The notes below the pieces were generated by a model. It was not told where the DNA came from. It made no database searches and was given only the letters and a program-made list of their open reading frames with translations. Position numbers and translations under genes: made by a program. This document shows positions 44,018 to 52,898 of a stretch of DNA of 64,000 nt, in pieces (the first letter of the stretch is position 1; each line of letters begins with the position of its first letter). Source of the stretch: Bacteroidales bacterium UBA4293 (GTDB taxonomy: Bacteria > Bacteroidota > Bacteroidia > Bacteroidales > Bacteroidaceae); contig DGVD01000013.1 of assembly GCA_002395835.1 (NCBI GenBank), positions 1 to 64,000 of the forward strand. The letters are read 5' to 3'.

Positions 44018-46967
44018 ATTTTCCTGGTTTCATGACCACTCCAATCTTTTTCTTTCCATCCATTTTAATGACGATAGGTTTCTCAAAATGGACATGACGA
44101 AGATAGGTGGTCTCTTCCACAGCCGGTAAGGAGTTTAGGTACTCTTGATCATAGACTCCATCATTCCTATAGGCATTGATGGTGAAATAACCCACCTCAA
44201 AAGAGGTTAGATTCTGGAAGAAATGAGTTCCCTGACTTGGGTCTACCCTATAATTTGTAAGACCTGCTTCCACGATGACCTTGGCAGCACTGATATGAGG
44301 CCATTTCACAGGTATACCAAGATACGGATCACTGCTGCCCCAACGGCCTGGGCCAACAAGCACATAATTCTTACCTTCAGCCACAAATTTGCGGTTTATC
44401 CGCTCCACCTCAAGAGCTATTTCAGGGTTAGTATGCTGTTTATAGTCCTCTGTCTTGACATAGACAATATCATAAACCTGGTTCACAATACCATTTCCCA
44501 AAGAGTTCTCACTGCGTAAAATTACCGACTCCTTATCCAGAGCTGATAAATCTTCGTTGATGGACTGGTTACTATCTACGATAGGACGAATCTGCAGCAG
44601 ATAGAAGGTTCCTCCGTTCTTTCCATCATTATCCAAATTCACTGCAAATTCGATTTCCACAGGGCGACGCATTTCACTCTGCCCATATTTCAAAGCCAAT
44701 TTAAGAATTTCAGGCAGTGGGAACATGTTATATTTCAAGACACCAGCAAAAGTGAGCAGTTTCCGACCTTCCGGGTAGAAACCATCCCTTATGACCATAT
44801 CATTAAAGTCGTATGTGCTACAGATGGCATTCAAAGCACCACACTTCTCCGCTTCACGCAGCCTTAAAGTCTTCAAGTTAAAACCATCGTCCACTTTAAA
44901 GTCAGTAGGCTGACGTTTGACATCAATGGCATAAAACTTCGTTTGCGTTTCACGTAAGCAAATTTCCATCTCACTAGTCTGCAGACACTTATCAGGATGA
45001 TAAGGGCTTACACGCAATGTCTGACCCCCATCTACTATATACTTACCCAAGCCCAATGCCAGATTCACAACACCCTCTTCCGGCTTTTCATCCCCCAAAG
45101 GATAGTGATTCGTGCTTCGAGCCACACCAGAGATAGCTGGATAATAGTATTCACCATACTGCGTGCCTACCACCTCCTGCAATACAACAGCCATTTTCTC
45201 TTGGTCGATCACATTGTTCGTAACTTCCATATATGCCTTGCTATCCTTATAATAAACAGACGCATACACGGCCTTTACTGCATCAGAAAGTTGACGAAGC
45301 ATGACTTCTGAATCATCCAGGTATGGAATCATATAAGTGGAATAGATTCCAGCAAAAGGCTGGTAATGTGAATCCTCCAACAAACTAGAAGAACGGATGG
45401 CAATAGGTGCATGCACCACTGAGATAAAAGTGCGAAAATCTTCTTCCAGACTGGAAGGCAGCTTGCCCTTCAGGAACGCATCTAATATGGTTTGATCCTC
45501 TGCATCACTTAACGCCACGTGATACAAATCATTGCTTTCCATAAACTTGTCGAAGATATCCGTACAAAGTACTACAGTCTTTGGAATAAGAACATCCACA
45601 TTATCGAAAGCATCGAATTCCTCATGATGTTTCAATATATTCCCAATAAAAGCCAGTCCACGGCCCTTTCCGCCTAATGACCCCTCACCAATTCGAGCAA
45701 AATTAGAATAACGGTCGAAACGCTCCCGCAAAAATACAGCTACCACACCCTGATTCTTCATCCTCCTATACTGGACGATAGCATCGAAAATAATTTGTCG
45801 GTGAGAATCAATGTCCTGGTTCTCACGCCAGGTTATTTGCTTGAGGAATTCAGACATGGAAAACATGGCTCGGGAACACAACCATCGGGAAATGTTATTA
45901 TGAGAGACATGCATCTCCAAAGATTCCCTAGGGATAGTCATGATATTATCCTGCAAATCACGAAGATTATGCACACGGACAATTTCTTCCATCGTCTTGG
46001 GATCACGGAAGACCAAATCACCGAATCCAAAATCATTTTCTACAATCTTACGCAAATCCAAGTCCATGGTCTTGGAATTCTTATCCACAAAAGTGGCACC
46101 TATCTTTTTTGCCAGCTTTTTATTTTCAGATTCACTGCTTTGGAGAACCAAAGGAATGTATTCATCCTGTTCCCTGATGGAAGTAAGGAATTTAACACCC
46201 GCTTCTGGGTCCACTACCCCATCACGCAAGTATCTGGCATCGCTAATGACACCCAGAGTATTATCCTTAAAACGGTTATACAAATCCATGGCCTCCTCAT
46301 AGTTTCGGGCCAAAACAATCTTAGGACGCCCCCTTTTACGAAGATTCGCCTCATGCACATTCAGACCTTCTGTAGCAAAGGCATGCATCTGCTCTAAAAC
46401 ATAGCGATATAAGTTAGGTAATATAGCAGAATAAAAGCGGATAGAGTCCTCCACTAAGAGAATCATATGGACACCCGACTCACGAATATCATGTTCCAGA
46501 TTCATTTTATCCTCCATCAGTTTGATGATAGAAATAAGCAACTCCGTATTACCCAACCAGCAGAATACATATTCAAAGATAGACAGATCTTCATGCTCCA
46601 TGCGCTTACTTATTCCGTGAGAAAAAGGAGTAAGCACCACTAATCGGGTCTTAGGATAGGCTACCTTTATGCTTCTGGCTATATCAAAAACATTGCTGTT
46701 ATCTGTACCAGGCATGACAATGACCAACTCGAAATGGTTTTTTGCCAATTCTTTTTCTGCTGCCTCAGCATCAGAAACCAACGTAAAACGAGGAGGAGTG
46801 CTCAAACCAAGATCAGCATATTCAGAAAAAATCTTCTCATCAATGCGTCCATCATCCTCCAACATAAAGGCATCATAAGGGTTTGCTACTAGCAACACCT
46901 GATAAATACGGCTCTTCATCAAATTGACGAAGGACATATCTTTTAAATAAGGTCCATGGCTTTTCAT
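44016..46967 (-). CDS. Receiver-like domains fused to PPDK/PEP-synthase ATP-grasp domain
   Basis: A 983-residue cytoplasmic protein. Residues about 21-160 form a receiver-like fold that lacks a phosphoacceptor Asp (the strand reads LVIVMPGTDNSN). Residues about 166-310 form a receiver with all key positions: acidic pair Glu173-Asp174, Asp243 in GVISDARY, Ser277/278 and Lys296. From about 425 an ATP-grasp (PPDK N-terminal) domain starts GEGSLGGKGRGLAF, with APIAIRSSSLLEDS (521-533) and, later, TFYLLQIRPI. The rest has a conserved-looking block (GPGRWGSSDPYLGIPV, later GTHFFQNL). The phosphohistidine domain and the PEP-binding barrel of true PEP synthases are absent. Annotated in general as PEP/pyruvate-binding protein; the reaction and acceptor are unknown. 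It lies between two gdhA genes, facing away from the second. Confidence 0.85.
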   Translation of the reverse strand: MKSHGPYLKDMSFVNLMKSRIYQVLLVANPYDAFMLEDDGRIDEKIFSEYADLGLSTPPRFTLVSDAEAAEKELAKNHFELVIVMPGTDNSNVFDIARSIKVAYPKTRLVVLTPFSHGISKRMEHEDLSIFEYVFCWLGNTELLISIIKLMEDKMNLEHDIRESGVHMILLVEDSIRFYSAILPNLYRYVLEQMHAFATEGLNVHEANLRKRGRPKIVLARNYEEAMDLYNRFKDNTLGVISDARYLRDGVVDPEAGVKFLTSIREQDEYIPLVLQSSESENKKLAKKIGATFVDKNSKTMDLDLRKIVENDFGFGDLVFRDPKTMEEIVRVHNLRDLQDNIMTIPRESLEMHVSHNNISRWLCSRAMFSMSEFLKQITWRENQDIDSHRQIIFDAIVQYRRMKNQGVVAVFLRERFDRYSNFARIGEGSLGGKGRGLAFIGNILKHHEEFDAFDNVDVLIPKTVVLCTDIFDKFMESNDLYHVALSDAEDQTILDAFLKGKLPSSLEEDFRTFISVVHAPIAIRSSSLLEDSHYQPFAGIYSTYMIPYLDDSEVMLRQLSDAVKAVYASVYYKDSKAYMEVTNNVIDQEKMAVVLQEVVGTQYGEYYYPAISGVARSTNHYPLGDEKPEEGVVNLALGLGKYIVDGGQTLRVSPYHPDKCLQTSEMEICLRETQTKFYAIDVKRQPTDFKVDDGFNLKTLRLREAEKCGALNAICSTYDFNDMVIRDGFYPEGRKLLTFAGVLKYNMFPLPEILKLALKYGQSEMRRPVEIEFAVNLDNDGKNGGTFYLLQIRPIVDSNQSINEDLSALDKESVILRSENSLGNGIVNQVYDIVYVKTEDYKQHTNPEIALEVERINRKFVAEGKNYVLVGPGRWGSSDPYLGIPVKWPHISAAKVIVEAGLTNYRVDPSQGTHFFQNLTSFEVGYFTINAYRNDGVYDQEYLNSLPAVEETTYLRHVHFEKPIVIKMDGKKKIGVVMKPGK

Positions 46968-46975
46968 ACTAGAGA

Positions 46976-47009
46976 CAAAGATACAAAAAATGTCATAATT
47001 TTAGCCAAA
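46976..47009 (-). promoter_or_regulatory. Promoter of the receiver/ATP-grasp gene
   Basis: On the minus strand TTTG (47006-47009) is followed after 22 bases by TATCTTTG (46976-46983). The start would be at about 46970, nearly at the ATG (46967), so the mRNA may be almost leaderless. Confidence 0.5.
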
Positions 47010-47032
47010 TCGAACTTTTTTTGAAAAATAAA

Positions 47033-47063
47033 TTTGTTATGAACGGCATATTCACTATATTTG
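47033..47063 (+). promoter_or_regulatory. Promoter of gdhA 2
   Basis: TTTG (47033-47036) followed after 19 bases by TATATTTG (47056-47063), a consensus -33/-7 pair. A start near 47070 gives a leader of about 57 bases to the ATG at 47127. The gene and the receiver/ATP-grasp gene diverge from a region of only 159 bases. Confidence 0.75.
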
Positions 47064-47126
47064 CAGCGACAAAATGTAAGAAAAACTTTTGTCCAATACA
47101 AGAAATCGACCTTAAACACTTACAAT

Positions 47127-48467
47127 ATGTTGAACATTAATGCTTTTATGGCTTCTTTGGAAGCTAAGCACCCTGGAGAACCAGAGTTTCTTCAGGCTGT
47201 AAAAGAAGTATTACTTTCCATCAAGGATGTTTATGACAAACACCCTGAATTTGAGAAAGCAGCTCTTCTTGAACGTTTAGTTGAGCCTGAACGTATCATT
47301 ACATTCCGTGTACCTTGGGTAGATGACAATGGAAAGGTTCAAGTTAATTTAGGATATAGAGTCCAGTTTAATTCCGCTATCGGCCCATACAAAGGTGGTT
47401 TGCGTTTCCACGCATCAGTAAACCTGTCCATCTTGAAGTTCCTTGGCTTTGAGCAGACCTTCAAGAATGCACTTACCACTCTGCCTATGGGAGGTGGAAA
47501 AGGTGGATCTGATTTCTCACCAAAAGGTAAGAGCGATGCAGAAATCATGCGTTTCTGCCAGGCCTTCATGAGTGAGCTATATCGTTACATCGGTCCTGAA
47601 ATTGATATTCCTGCTGGTGACATCGGTGTAGGTGGACGTGAAATTGGCTATCTGTTTGGTGAATACAAGAAGTTGACCCGTGATTTCTCTGGCGTCTTGA
47701 CTGGTAAGAACCTGGAATTTGGCGGTTCTTTAATCAGGCCAGAAGCTACTGGATTTGGTGGTTTGTATTTTGTAAACGAAATGTTGCAGACTAGAGGCAT
47801 CGACATCAAGGGTAAGACTGTAGCTATTTCTGGTTTCGGTAATGTAGCTTGGGGCGCAGTAACAAAGGCTACTCAACTGGGAGCAAAGGTTATAACTATT
47901 TCCGGTCCTGACGGATATATTTATGATCCAGATGGAATTAGTGGTGAAAAGATAGACTACATGCTTGAACTTCGCTCTTCTGGAAATGATATTTGTGCAC
48001 CTTATGCAGAAGAATTCCCAAATGCTACGTTTGTTCCTAACAAACGCCCATGGGAAGTGAAAGCAGACATTGCCTTGACTTGTGCTACTCAAAATGAGTT
48101 GAATGGTGAAGATGCTCAGACCTTAATCAATAATGGAGTCCTCTGTGTAGGTGAGATTTCCAATATGGGATGTACTCCAGAAGCTATCGACTTGTTCGTT
48201 GAGCACAAGATGCTTTATGCTCCTGGAAAGGCAGTAAATGCAGGTGGTGTAGCAACCTCTGGCTTGGAAATGAGCCAAAATGCAATGCACCTCAGCTGGT
48301 CTGCAGAAGAAGTAGATCAGAAACTGCATCACATCATGCATGGCATCCATCATCAGTGTCTCCAGTATGGTACTGAACCTGATGGTTACATCAACTACGT
48401 AAAGGGTGCAAATATTGCAGGCTTTATGAAGGTTGCCAAGGCCATGATGGCTCAAGGAATTGTATAA
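47127..48467 (+). CDS. gdhA: Glutamate dehydrogenase, hexameric type (paralogue 2)
   Basis: A 446-residue enzyme, clearly paralogous to that at 42624. Motifs: GPYKGGLRFH, LPMGGGKGGSDF (Lys125) and the Rossmann loop SGFGNVAWGAV, which has Phe-Gly in place of Ser-Gly in paralogue 1. The shared C-terminal block (GYINYVKGANIAGFMKVAKA) is almost identical in both. The chosen start at 47127 matches paralogue 1 in length; an upstream in-frame Met lies inside the promoter. The RlpA-like gene begins 6 bases after the stop and is likely cotranscribed. Different promoters suggest that the paralogues respond to different conditions. Confidence 0.96.
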   Translation: MLNINAFMASLEAKHPGEPEFLQAVKEVLLSIKDVYDKHPEFEKAALLERLVEPERIITFRVPWVDDNGKVQVNLGYRVQFNSAIGPYKGGLRFHASVNLSILKFLGFEQTFKNALTTLPMGGGKGGSDFSPKGKSDAEIMRFCQAFMSELYRYIGPEIDIPAGDIGVGGREIGYLFGEYKKLTRDFSGVLTGKNLEFGGSLIRPEATGFGGLYFVNEMLQTRGIDIKGKTVAISGFGNVAWGAVTKATQLGAKVITISGPDGYIYDPDGISGEKIDYMLELRSSGNDICAPYAEEFPNATFVPNKRPWEVKADIALTCATQNELNGEDAQTLINNGVLCVGEISNMGCTPEAIDLFVEHKMLYAPGKAVNAGGVATSGLEMSQNAMHLSWSAEEVDQKLHHIMHGIHHQCLQYGTEPDGYINYVKGANIAGFMKVAKAMMAQGIV

Positions 48468-48473
48468 CATAAA

Positions 48474-49013
48474 ATGAAAAATAAATCTCGTTTAGTTGTA
48501 TTTGTATTTTGTATTGTAGCGTGCGTTACCTATTCTCTGGGACAGAGCGTAGGTAACGCTTCTTATTATGCCAATAGTTTCCACGGAAGATTAACGGCAA
48601 GTGGAAAGACCTATAATAAGGACAGCATGACATGTGCTCACCTTACCTATCCTTTTGGAACGCTACTTAAAGTCAAAAACATACGAAACGGGAAAGAAGT
48701 TATAGTTGAGGTAACAGATAGAGGGCCATATACAAAGAAATTTATGATAGACCTTTCTTATGCTGCAGCAAAAAAATTGGATATCATTCGATATGGTTAC
48801 TCTCCAGTAGAAGTTTCAGTCTACACTCCTACCATTGTTCCATATAAACTGGCTGAAGTAGAGCACGAACTCCCAATACTGGAATTAACTGAAATTCCTA
48901 ATATACCTCTATCCGAAATCTTAAGCTGGCGAAAACCACATTCAGATTCCGTAAAATTAAAAAAGATCAAGAATGTAAACAAGATTCAGAGTCATTCTCC
49001 AATAAAAAAATAA
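48474..49013 (+). CDS. RlpA-like double-psi beta-barrel protein
   Basis: A 179-residue protein with a signal peptide (1-23, ending YSLGQS). Residues about 25-125 are the RlpA/DPBB domain: GNASYYANSFHGRLTASGKT, then MTCAHLTYPFGTLLKV and EVTDRGPYTKKFMIDLS, with the Asp of DRGP placed as in lytic transglycosylase members. The C-terminal 55 residues are lysine-rich and without a SPOR domain. It probably acts on peptidoglycan at septa or elsewhere. It starts 6 bases after gdhA 2 with a strong terminator behind (49012-49042), so it shares its transcript with a metabolic enzyme. Confidence 0.85.
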   Translation: MKNKSRLVVFVFCIVACVTYSLGQSVGNASYYANSFHGRLTASGKTYNKDSMTCAHLTYPFGTLLKVKNIRNGKEVIVEVTDRGPYTKKFMIDLSYAAAKKLDIIRYGYSPVEVSVYTPTIVPYKLAEVEHELPILELTEIPNIPLSEILSWRKPHSDSVKLKKIKNVNKIQSHSPIKK

Positions 49014-49042
49014 AGCAGCTGATGTTCAGCTGCTTTATTTTT
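49012..49042 (+). terminator. Terminator after the RlpA-like gene
   Basis: AAAGCAGCTG (49012-49021) and CAGCTGCTTT (49027-49036) form a perfect 10-bp stem with a 5-base loop, followed by ATTTTTT. Confidence 0.92.
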
Positions 49043-49056
49043 TACATATTAGCTAT

Positions 49057-49755
49057 CTAGCGTCTTGTAGAGAGGTCAAATTCACGGCAAGGTACGGTTA
49101 TACCATTTTCATCGGAAAGTTCAATAGCAAATGTGGCTGTGCCATCTGCCAATTTCCTGTCAGCACGAATCGTAATAGTATAAGTAACAAACTCTCCAGG
49201 ATTTAATCTTTCAATAACTGCCGGGCTTGATATATAAATATGCTTTCTTCTATTTATCTCATAAACCAAAGGAGTTATATTATAGGCCGTAACATCACCT
49301 TCATTCTGAACTTCAAAAAGGAGTTGACAAGTTTCATCTGAATTGATAACGCGATTCTTATTGGCATCAACAAAGCGAAGATTATGCACTTTCAAGCCAT
49401 TTAAAGCCTCAGAACTTTGACGTACGTCTCTAGAACTACGTTTATTGTAGCTTGGACGCCGCTGTTCTGTAGTGGCGTCATAGCCCCTATAATCACGTTC
49501 GTCATCATAATCATAAGTTCTTTCCCTCGGGGGTGCCGTGACTGCATTACCTATAGCAGCACCAGCAACAGTGCCAATTATAGTTCCAAACACATCACCT
49601 CCAAATCCGCTATTCCTACGCCCTATCATACCCCCAATGTGGCCACCTAGGTCAGCGCCTATAATGGTCCCTGCTACTTGAGTTCCAGTAGCAGAGCCAT
49701 AACAACTGCTCAAAAGCAGTACCAAAGAAGAGAGAGTCAATACTTTTAGTTTCAT
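49057..49755 (-). CDS. Glycine-zipper lipoprotein
   Basis: A 232-residue lipoprotein with the lipobox LLSSC (Cys18). Residues 20-75 are Gly/Ala-rich with repeated GxxxG (AGTIIGADLGGHIGGMIG and FGTIIGTVAGAAIGNA), as in glycine-zipper membrane proteins. A charged Tyr/Asp/Arg-rich linker (about 77-115) leads to a C-terminal beta-sandwich (LKVHNLRFVDANKNRVINSD, then ETCQLLFEVQNEG), like a CARDB/Ig-type domain. It is monocistronic and convergent with the RlpA-like gene. It probably anchors in the outer membrane; partner unknown. Confidence 0.8.
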   Translation of the reverse strand: MKLKVLTLSSLVLLLSSCYGSATGTQVAGTIIGADLGGHIGGMIGRRNSGFGGDVFGTIIGTVAGAAIGNAVTAPPRERTYDYDDERDYRGYDATTEQRRPSYNKRSSRDVRQSSEALNGLKVHNLRFVDANKNRVINSDETCQLLFEVQNEGDVTAYNITPLVYEINRRKHIYISSPAVIERLNPGEFVTYTITIRADRKLADGTATFAIELSDENGITVPCREFDLSTRR

Positions 49756-49823
49756 TTCCTTTTACTTTTAAGTGTTTCAACAATGCAAAACTACATAAAA
49801 TTTTGATATTGCAATAAAAAAAC

Positions 49824-49855
49824 AAAAAAAACCGCCCCTTATGGGAGCGGTTTTT
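49824..49855 (-). terminator. Terminator of the ribosomal super-operon
   Basis: On the minus strand ACCGCTCC pairs with GGGGCGGT (49831-49850; one G-U wobble) around a short loop, then TTTTTTT. It lies 22 bases after the rplQ stop and marks the end of the cluster. Confidence 0.9.
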
Positions 49856-49871
49856 CCAGATATAGCAATTT

Positions 49872-50345
49872 TTATTCAGCTTTTGGAGTTTCTTCAGCCT
49901 TTGTTTCTGCTGCAGCTGCTGGACCCTCTGCATTCTTCTTAGAACGACGGGTACGAGTCTTCTTAACTGTCTGCTTAGCCATATTCTCATCGAAGTCAAC
50001 CAACTCAATGAAGCACATTTCGGCATTATCACCTAAACGGTGACCAGTCTTAATTATTCTAGTATAACCACCTGGACGATCAGCCACCTTCACTGAAACT
50101 TCCTTGAACAATTCAGTTACAGCAAACTTGTCCTGCAAATATGAGAATACCACACGACGGGAATTGGTAGTATCCTGCTTACACTTGGTAATCAGTGGCT
50201 CGACATATTTCTTCAATGCCTTAGCCTTTGCGACAGTCGTAGTGATTCTTTTGTGCATGATCAGAGATATTGCCATATTTGACAACATTGCATTTCTGTG
50301 GGATGCAGTACGACCGAGATGGTTAAATTTCTTATTGTGTCTCAT
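49872..50345 (-). CDS. rplQ: 50S ribosomal protein L17
   Basis: A 157-residue L17, last gene of the ribosomal cluster. The core (1-118; RHNKKFNHLGRTASHRNAM, later ISLIMHKRITTT) is standard; the last 40 residues are a basic then Ala/Glu-rich tail (KKTRTRRSKKNAEGPAAAAE) typical for this phylum and longer than in E. coli. It starts 5 bases after rpoA. Confidence 0.97.
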   Translation of the reverse strand: MRHNKKFNHLGRTASHRNAMLSNMAISLIMHKRITTTVAKAKALKKYVEPLITKCKQDTTNSRRVVFSYLQDKFAVTELFKEVSVKVADRPGGYTRIIKTGHRLGDNAEMCFIELVDFDENMAKQTVKKTRTRRSKKNAEGPAAAAETKAEETPKAE

Positions 50346-50350
50346 TTTAA

Positions 50351-51343
50351 TTATTCTTTATCTAATTTATACTTAGAAATATCAGTTCCAAACGACAGAT
50401 TCAGACTCTCGAGCAAATCATCAAGCTCAGTGAGCGATTTCTTACCAAAATTACGGAACTTAAGCAGGTCAGTCTTGTTGTACTGTACCAAGTCACCCAA
50501 AGTTTCTACATCTGCTGACTTCAAGCAATTCAAAGCACGAACAGAAAGGTTCATGTCTGTGAGCTTAGTCTTCAACAACTGACGCATATGCAGAACCTCT
50601 TCATCAAATTCTTCATTACCATCCAAATCTGAATTCTCTAGAGTAATCTTTTCGTCAGAGAACAACATGAAATGGTAAATAAGAATCTTGGCAGCTTCCT
50701 TAAGTGCATCTTTTGGTTGGATGGAACCATCGGTAGTAATTTCCAGAATTAATTTCTCGTAGTCAGTTTTCTGCTCTACACGGAAATTTTCTACCATATA
50801 TTTTACATTACGGATTGGAGTGTAAATCGAGTCAATTGGAATAGTATTGACATCTGTACAGAACTGGCGATTTTCCTCGGAAGGAACATATCCGCGGCCC
50901 TTGTTAACAGTAATGTCCATCCTTATAGATGTACCTTTAGCCAAATGACAGATAACTAAATCGGGATTCAACACTTCAAATCCAGTCAAGAACTTGTTCA
51001 TATCACCTGCCTTGAACTCAGTTGAATTCTCTACAGTGATAGTAACCTTCTCATTCTCGATTTCTTCTACTAATCTCCTGAATCTTACTTGTTTCAGATT
51101 CAAAATAATGTTGGTTACATCTTCCTTTACGCCAGGGATGGATGCGAACTCATGCTCAACACCTTCTATAGAGATGGTATTGATTGCGTAACCTTCCAAA
51201 GAGGAAAGAAGGATTCGGCGGAGGGCATTACCAACGGTAGTACCGAAGCCAGGCTCCAACGGACGAAATTCGAACCGGCCGAATTTGCTGTCGGAATCCA
51301 ACATTATTACTTTATCAGGTTTTTGAAATGCTAATATCGCCAT
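50351..51343 (-). CDS. rpoA: RNA polymerase alpha subunit
   Basis: A 330-residue alpha subunit. The N-terminal domain (to about 230) dimerises and assembles RNA polymerase (GRFEFRPLEPGFGTTVGNAL is its signature). The C-terminal domain (about 255-320; LSVRALNCLKSADVETLGDL) binds UP elements and activators. It lies between rpsD (8 bases) and rplQ, the usual alpha-operon order. Confidence 0.98.
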   Translation of the reverse strand: MAILAFQKPDKVIMLDSDSKFGRFEFRPLEPGFGTTVGNALRRILLSSLEGYAINTISIEGVEHEFASIPGVKEDVTNIILNLKQVRFRRLVEEIENEKVTITVENSTEFKAGDMNKFLTGFEVLNPDLVICHLAKGTSIRMDITVNKGRGYVPSEENRQFCTDVNTIPIDSIYTPIRNVKYMVENFRVEQKTDYEKLILEITTDGSIQPKDALKEAAKILIYHFMLFSDEKITLENSDLDGNEEFDEEVLHMRQLLKTKLTDMNLSVRALNCLKSADVETLGDLVQYNKTDLLKFRNFGKKSLTELDDLLESLNLSFGTDISKYKLDKE

Positions 51344-51351
51344 AAATTTTA

Positions 51352-51960
51352 TTAGTTCTTAGAGTACAACTCGACAATCATCTGTTCCTTAATATTCTCA
51401 GGGATATCCTCGCGAGCTGGAACATGGAGAAGTTTACCTGACTTCAGGTTCTCATCCCACTCCAACCAAGGATATTTAGCATGGTTGAAACCAGCCAATG
51501 CATTAGCAATTACTTCGAGAGACTTTGATTTCTCACGAACGCCAATGACCTGACCAGGCTTAACAGCATATGAAGGGATGTTTACAACCTTACCGTCAAC
51601 AACAATATGACGATGGCCTACCAACTGACGTGCAGCAGCACGGGTTGGAGCAATGCCCAAGCGGTAAACGATATTGTCAAGACGACCCTCTAACAACTGC
51701 AATAAAACCTCACCAGTAACACCATCTTTTCTAGCGGCTTTATCAAACAAGTTGCGGAACTGTTTCTCTAAAACACCATAAGTATATTTAGCCTTCTGCT
51801 TTTCAGCAAGCATCTGGCCATACTCAGAGGTTTTACGTCTCTTGTTATTACCATGCTGGCCAGGAGGGAAATTTCTCTTAGCCAAAACTTTATCAGCTCC
51901 AAAAATAGGCTCACCAAAACGACGAGCAATTCTTGATTTAGGTCCAGTATATCTAGCCAT
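51352..51960 (-). CDS. rpsD: 30S ribosomal protein S4
   Basis: A 202-residue S4, normal length. The S4 RNA-binding domain reads EGRLDNIVYRLGIAPTRAAA then RQLVGHRHIVVDGKVVNIPS. S4 starts 30S assembly and represses the alpha operon in E. coli. A 117-base gap with a possible long helix lies upstream of its start, the largest gap in the whole cluster. Confidence 0.98.
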   Translation of the reverse strand: MARYTGPKSRIARRFGEPIFGADKVLAKRNFPPGQHGNNKRRKTSEYGQMLAEKQKAKYTYGVLEKQFRNLFDKAARKDGVTGEVLLQLLEGRLDNIVYRLGIAPTRAAARQLVGHRHIVVDGKVVNIPSYAVKPGQVIGVREKSKSLEVIANALAGFNHAKYPWLEWDENLKSGKLLHVPAREDIPENIKEQMIVELYSKN

Positions 51961-51984
51961 TTTAATTCTAATTTAAGTTGTTAT

Positions 51985-52062
51985 GACCCGCTCTCATTTA
52001 GTTGCAGCCGCGCATCACAGAAAGGAATGTAATCCAAAAATTAACATCCGTGAGGGCAGGTC
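51985..52062 (-). promoter_or_regulatory. Possible rpsD leader hairpin
   Basis: In the 117-base gap before rpsD, GACCTGCCCTC (complement of 52052-52062) can pair with GAGAGCGGGTC (complement of 51985-51995) as 11 bp with one C-A mismatch and one G-U wobble, closing a region with smaller helices. Position fits autogenous control by S4. No promoter consensus is clear in it. Confidence 0.4.
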
Positions 52063-52077
52063 GTTATTGGTTATCTA

Positions 52078-52467
52078 TTAAACTCTTCTTCTCTTTGGAG
52101 GACGACAACCATTATGTGGTAGTGGAGTTACGTCAACGATTTCAGTTACCTCAATACCGGCACCATGGATAGTACGGATAGCTGACTCACGGCCATTACC
52201 TGGACCCTTAACGTAAGCTTTTACCTTTCTCAGGCCAAGATCGTATGCAACTTTTGCACAATCCTGGGCAGCCATCTGAGCTGCATATGGAGTGTTCTTC
52301 TTAGAACCTCTAAATCCCATCTTACCAGCAGAAGACCATGAAATGATCTGACCTTCACTGTTTGCCAAAGAAACAATAATGTTGTTGAATGATGAATGAA
52401 CATGCAACTGTCCCATAGCATCAACTTTTACGTTTCTTTTTTTAGCTGCGACTGTTTTTTTTGCCAT
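52078..52467 (-). CDS. rpsK: 30S ribosomal protein S11
   Basis: A 129-residue S11 of the platform of the 30S subunit, next to the E site. Signatures: NNIIVSLANSEGQIISWSSA and VTEIVDVTPLPHNGCRPPKR. The order rpmJ-rpsM-rpsK-rpsD-rpoA-rplQ is the standard alpha operon. Confidence 0.98.
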   Translation of the reverse strand: MAKKTVAAKKRNVKVDAMGQLHVHSSFNNIIVSLANSEGQIISWSSAGKMGFRGSKKNTPYAAQMAAQDCAKVAYDLGLRKVKAYVKGPGNGRESAIRTIHGAGIEVTEIVDVTPLPHNGCRPPKRRRV

Positions 52468-52485
52468 ATCTTACTATAAACTTAA

Positions 52486-52866
52486 TTACTTAGTAGCTTT
52501 TTTCTTATTTGCAACGGTCTTCTTCTTACCCTTACGAGTACGAGCATTGTTTTTAGTACTTTGACCACGAACAGGAAGACCAAGACGATGACGGACACCA
52601 CGATAACAACCGATGTCCATGAGACGCTTAATGTTTAACTGAATCTCTGAACGAAGGTCACCTTCAACCTTATAACCTTCTGCAATTGCCTCACGGATCT
52701 TTGCAGCCTGATCATCGGTCCAATCCTTTACTTTGAGATCCTTATCAACACCAGCTTTCTCCAAAATCTTAGCTGAACTTGAACGACCTATACCGAAAAT
52801 ATAAGTCAAAGCGATTTCACCTCTCTTGTTCTGAGGTAAATCAACACCAACGATTCTTATTGCCAT
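52486..52866 (-). CDS. rpsM: 30S ribosomal protein S13
   Basis: A 126-residue S13 of the 30S head, contacting tRNA and L5 through its basic C-terminal tail (NNARTRKGKKKTVANKKKA). Signatures: YIFGIGRSSSAKILEKAGVD and YRGVRHRLGLPVRGQ. It lies 18 bases upstream of rpsK. Confidence 0.98.
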   Translation of the reverse strand: MAIRIVGVDLPQNKRGEIALTYIFGIGRSSSAKILEKAGVDKDLKVKDWTDDQAAKIREAIAEGYKVEGDLRSEIQLNIKRLMDIGCYRGVRHRLGLPVRGQSTKNNARTRKGKKKTVANKKKATK

Positions 52867-52898
52867 ATACTAGAAATAATTTTTTCTTCTATTACTTA

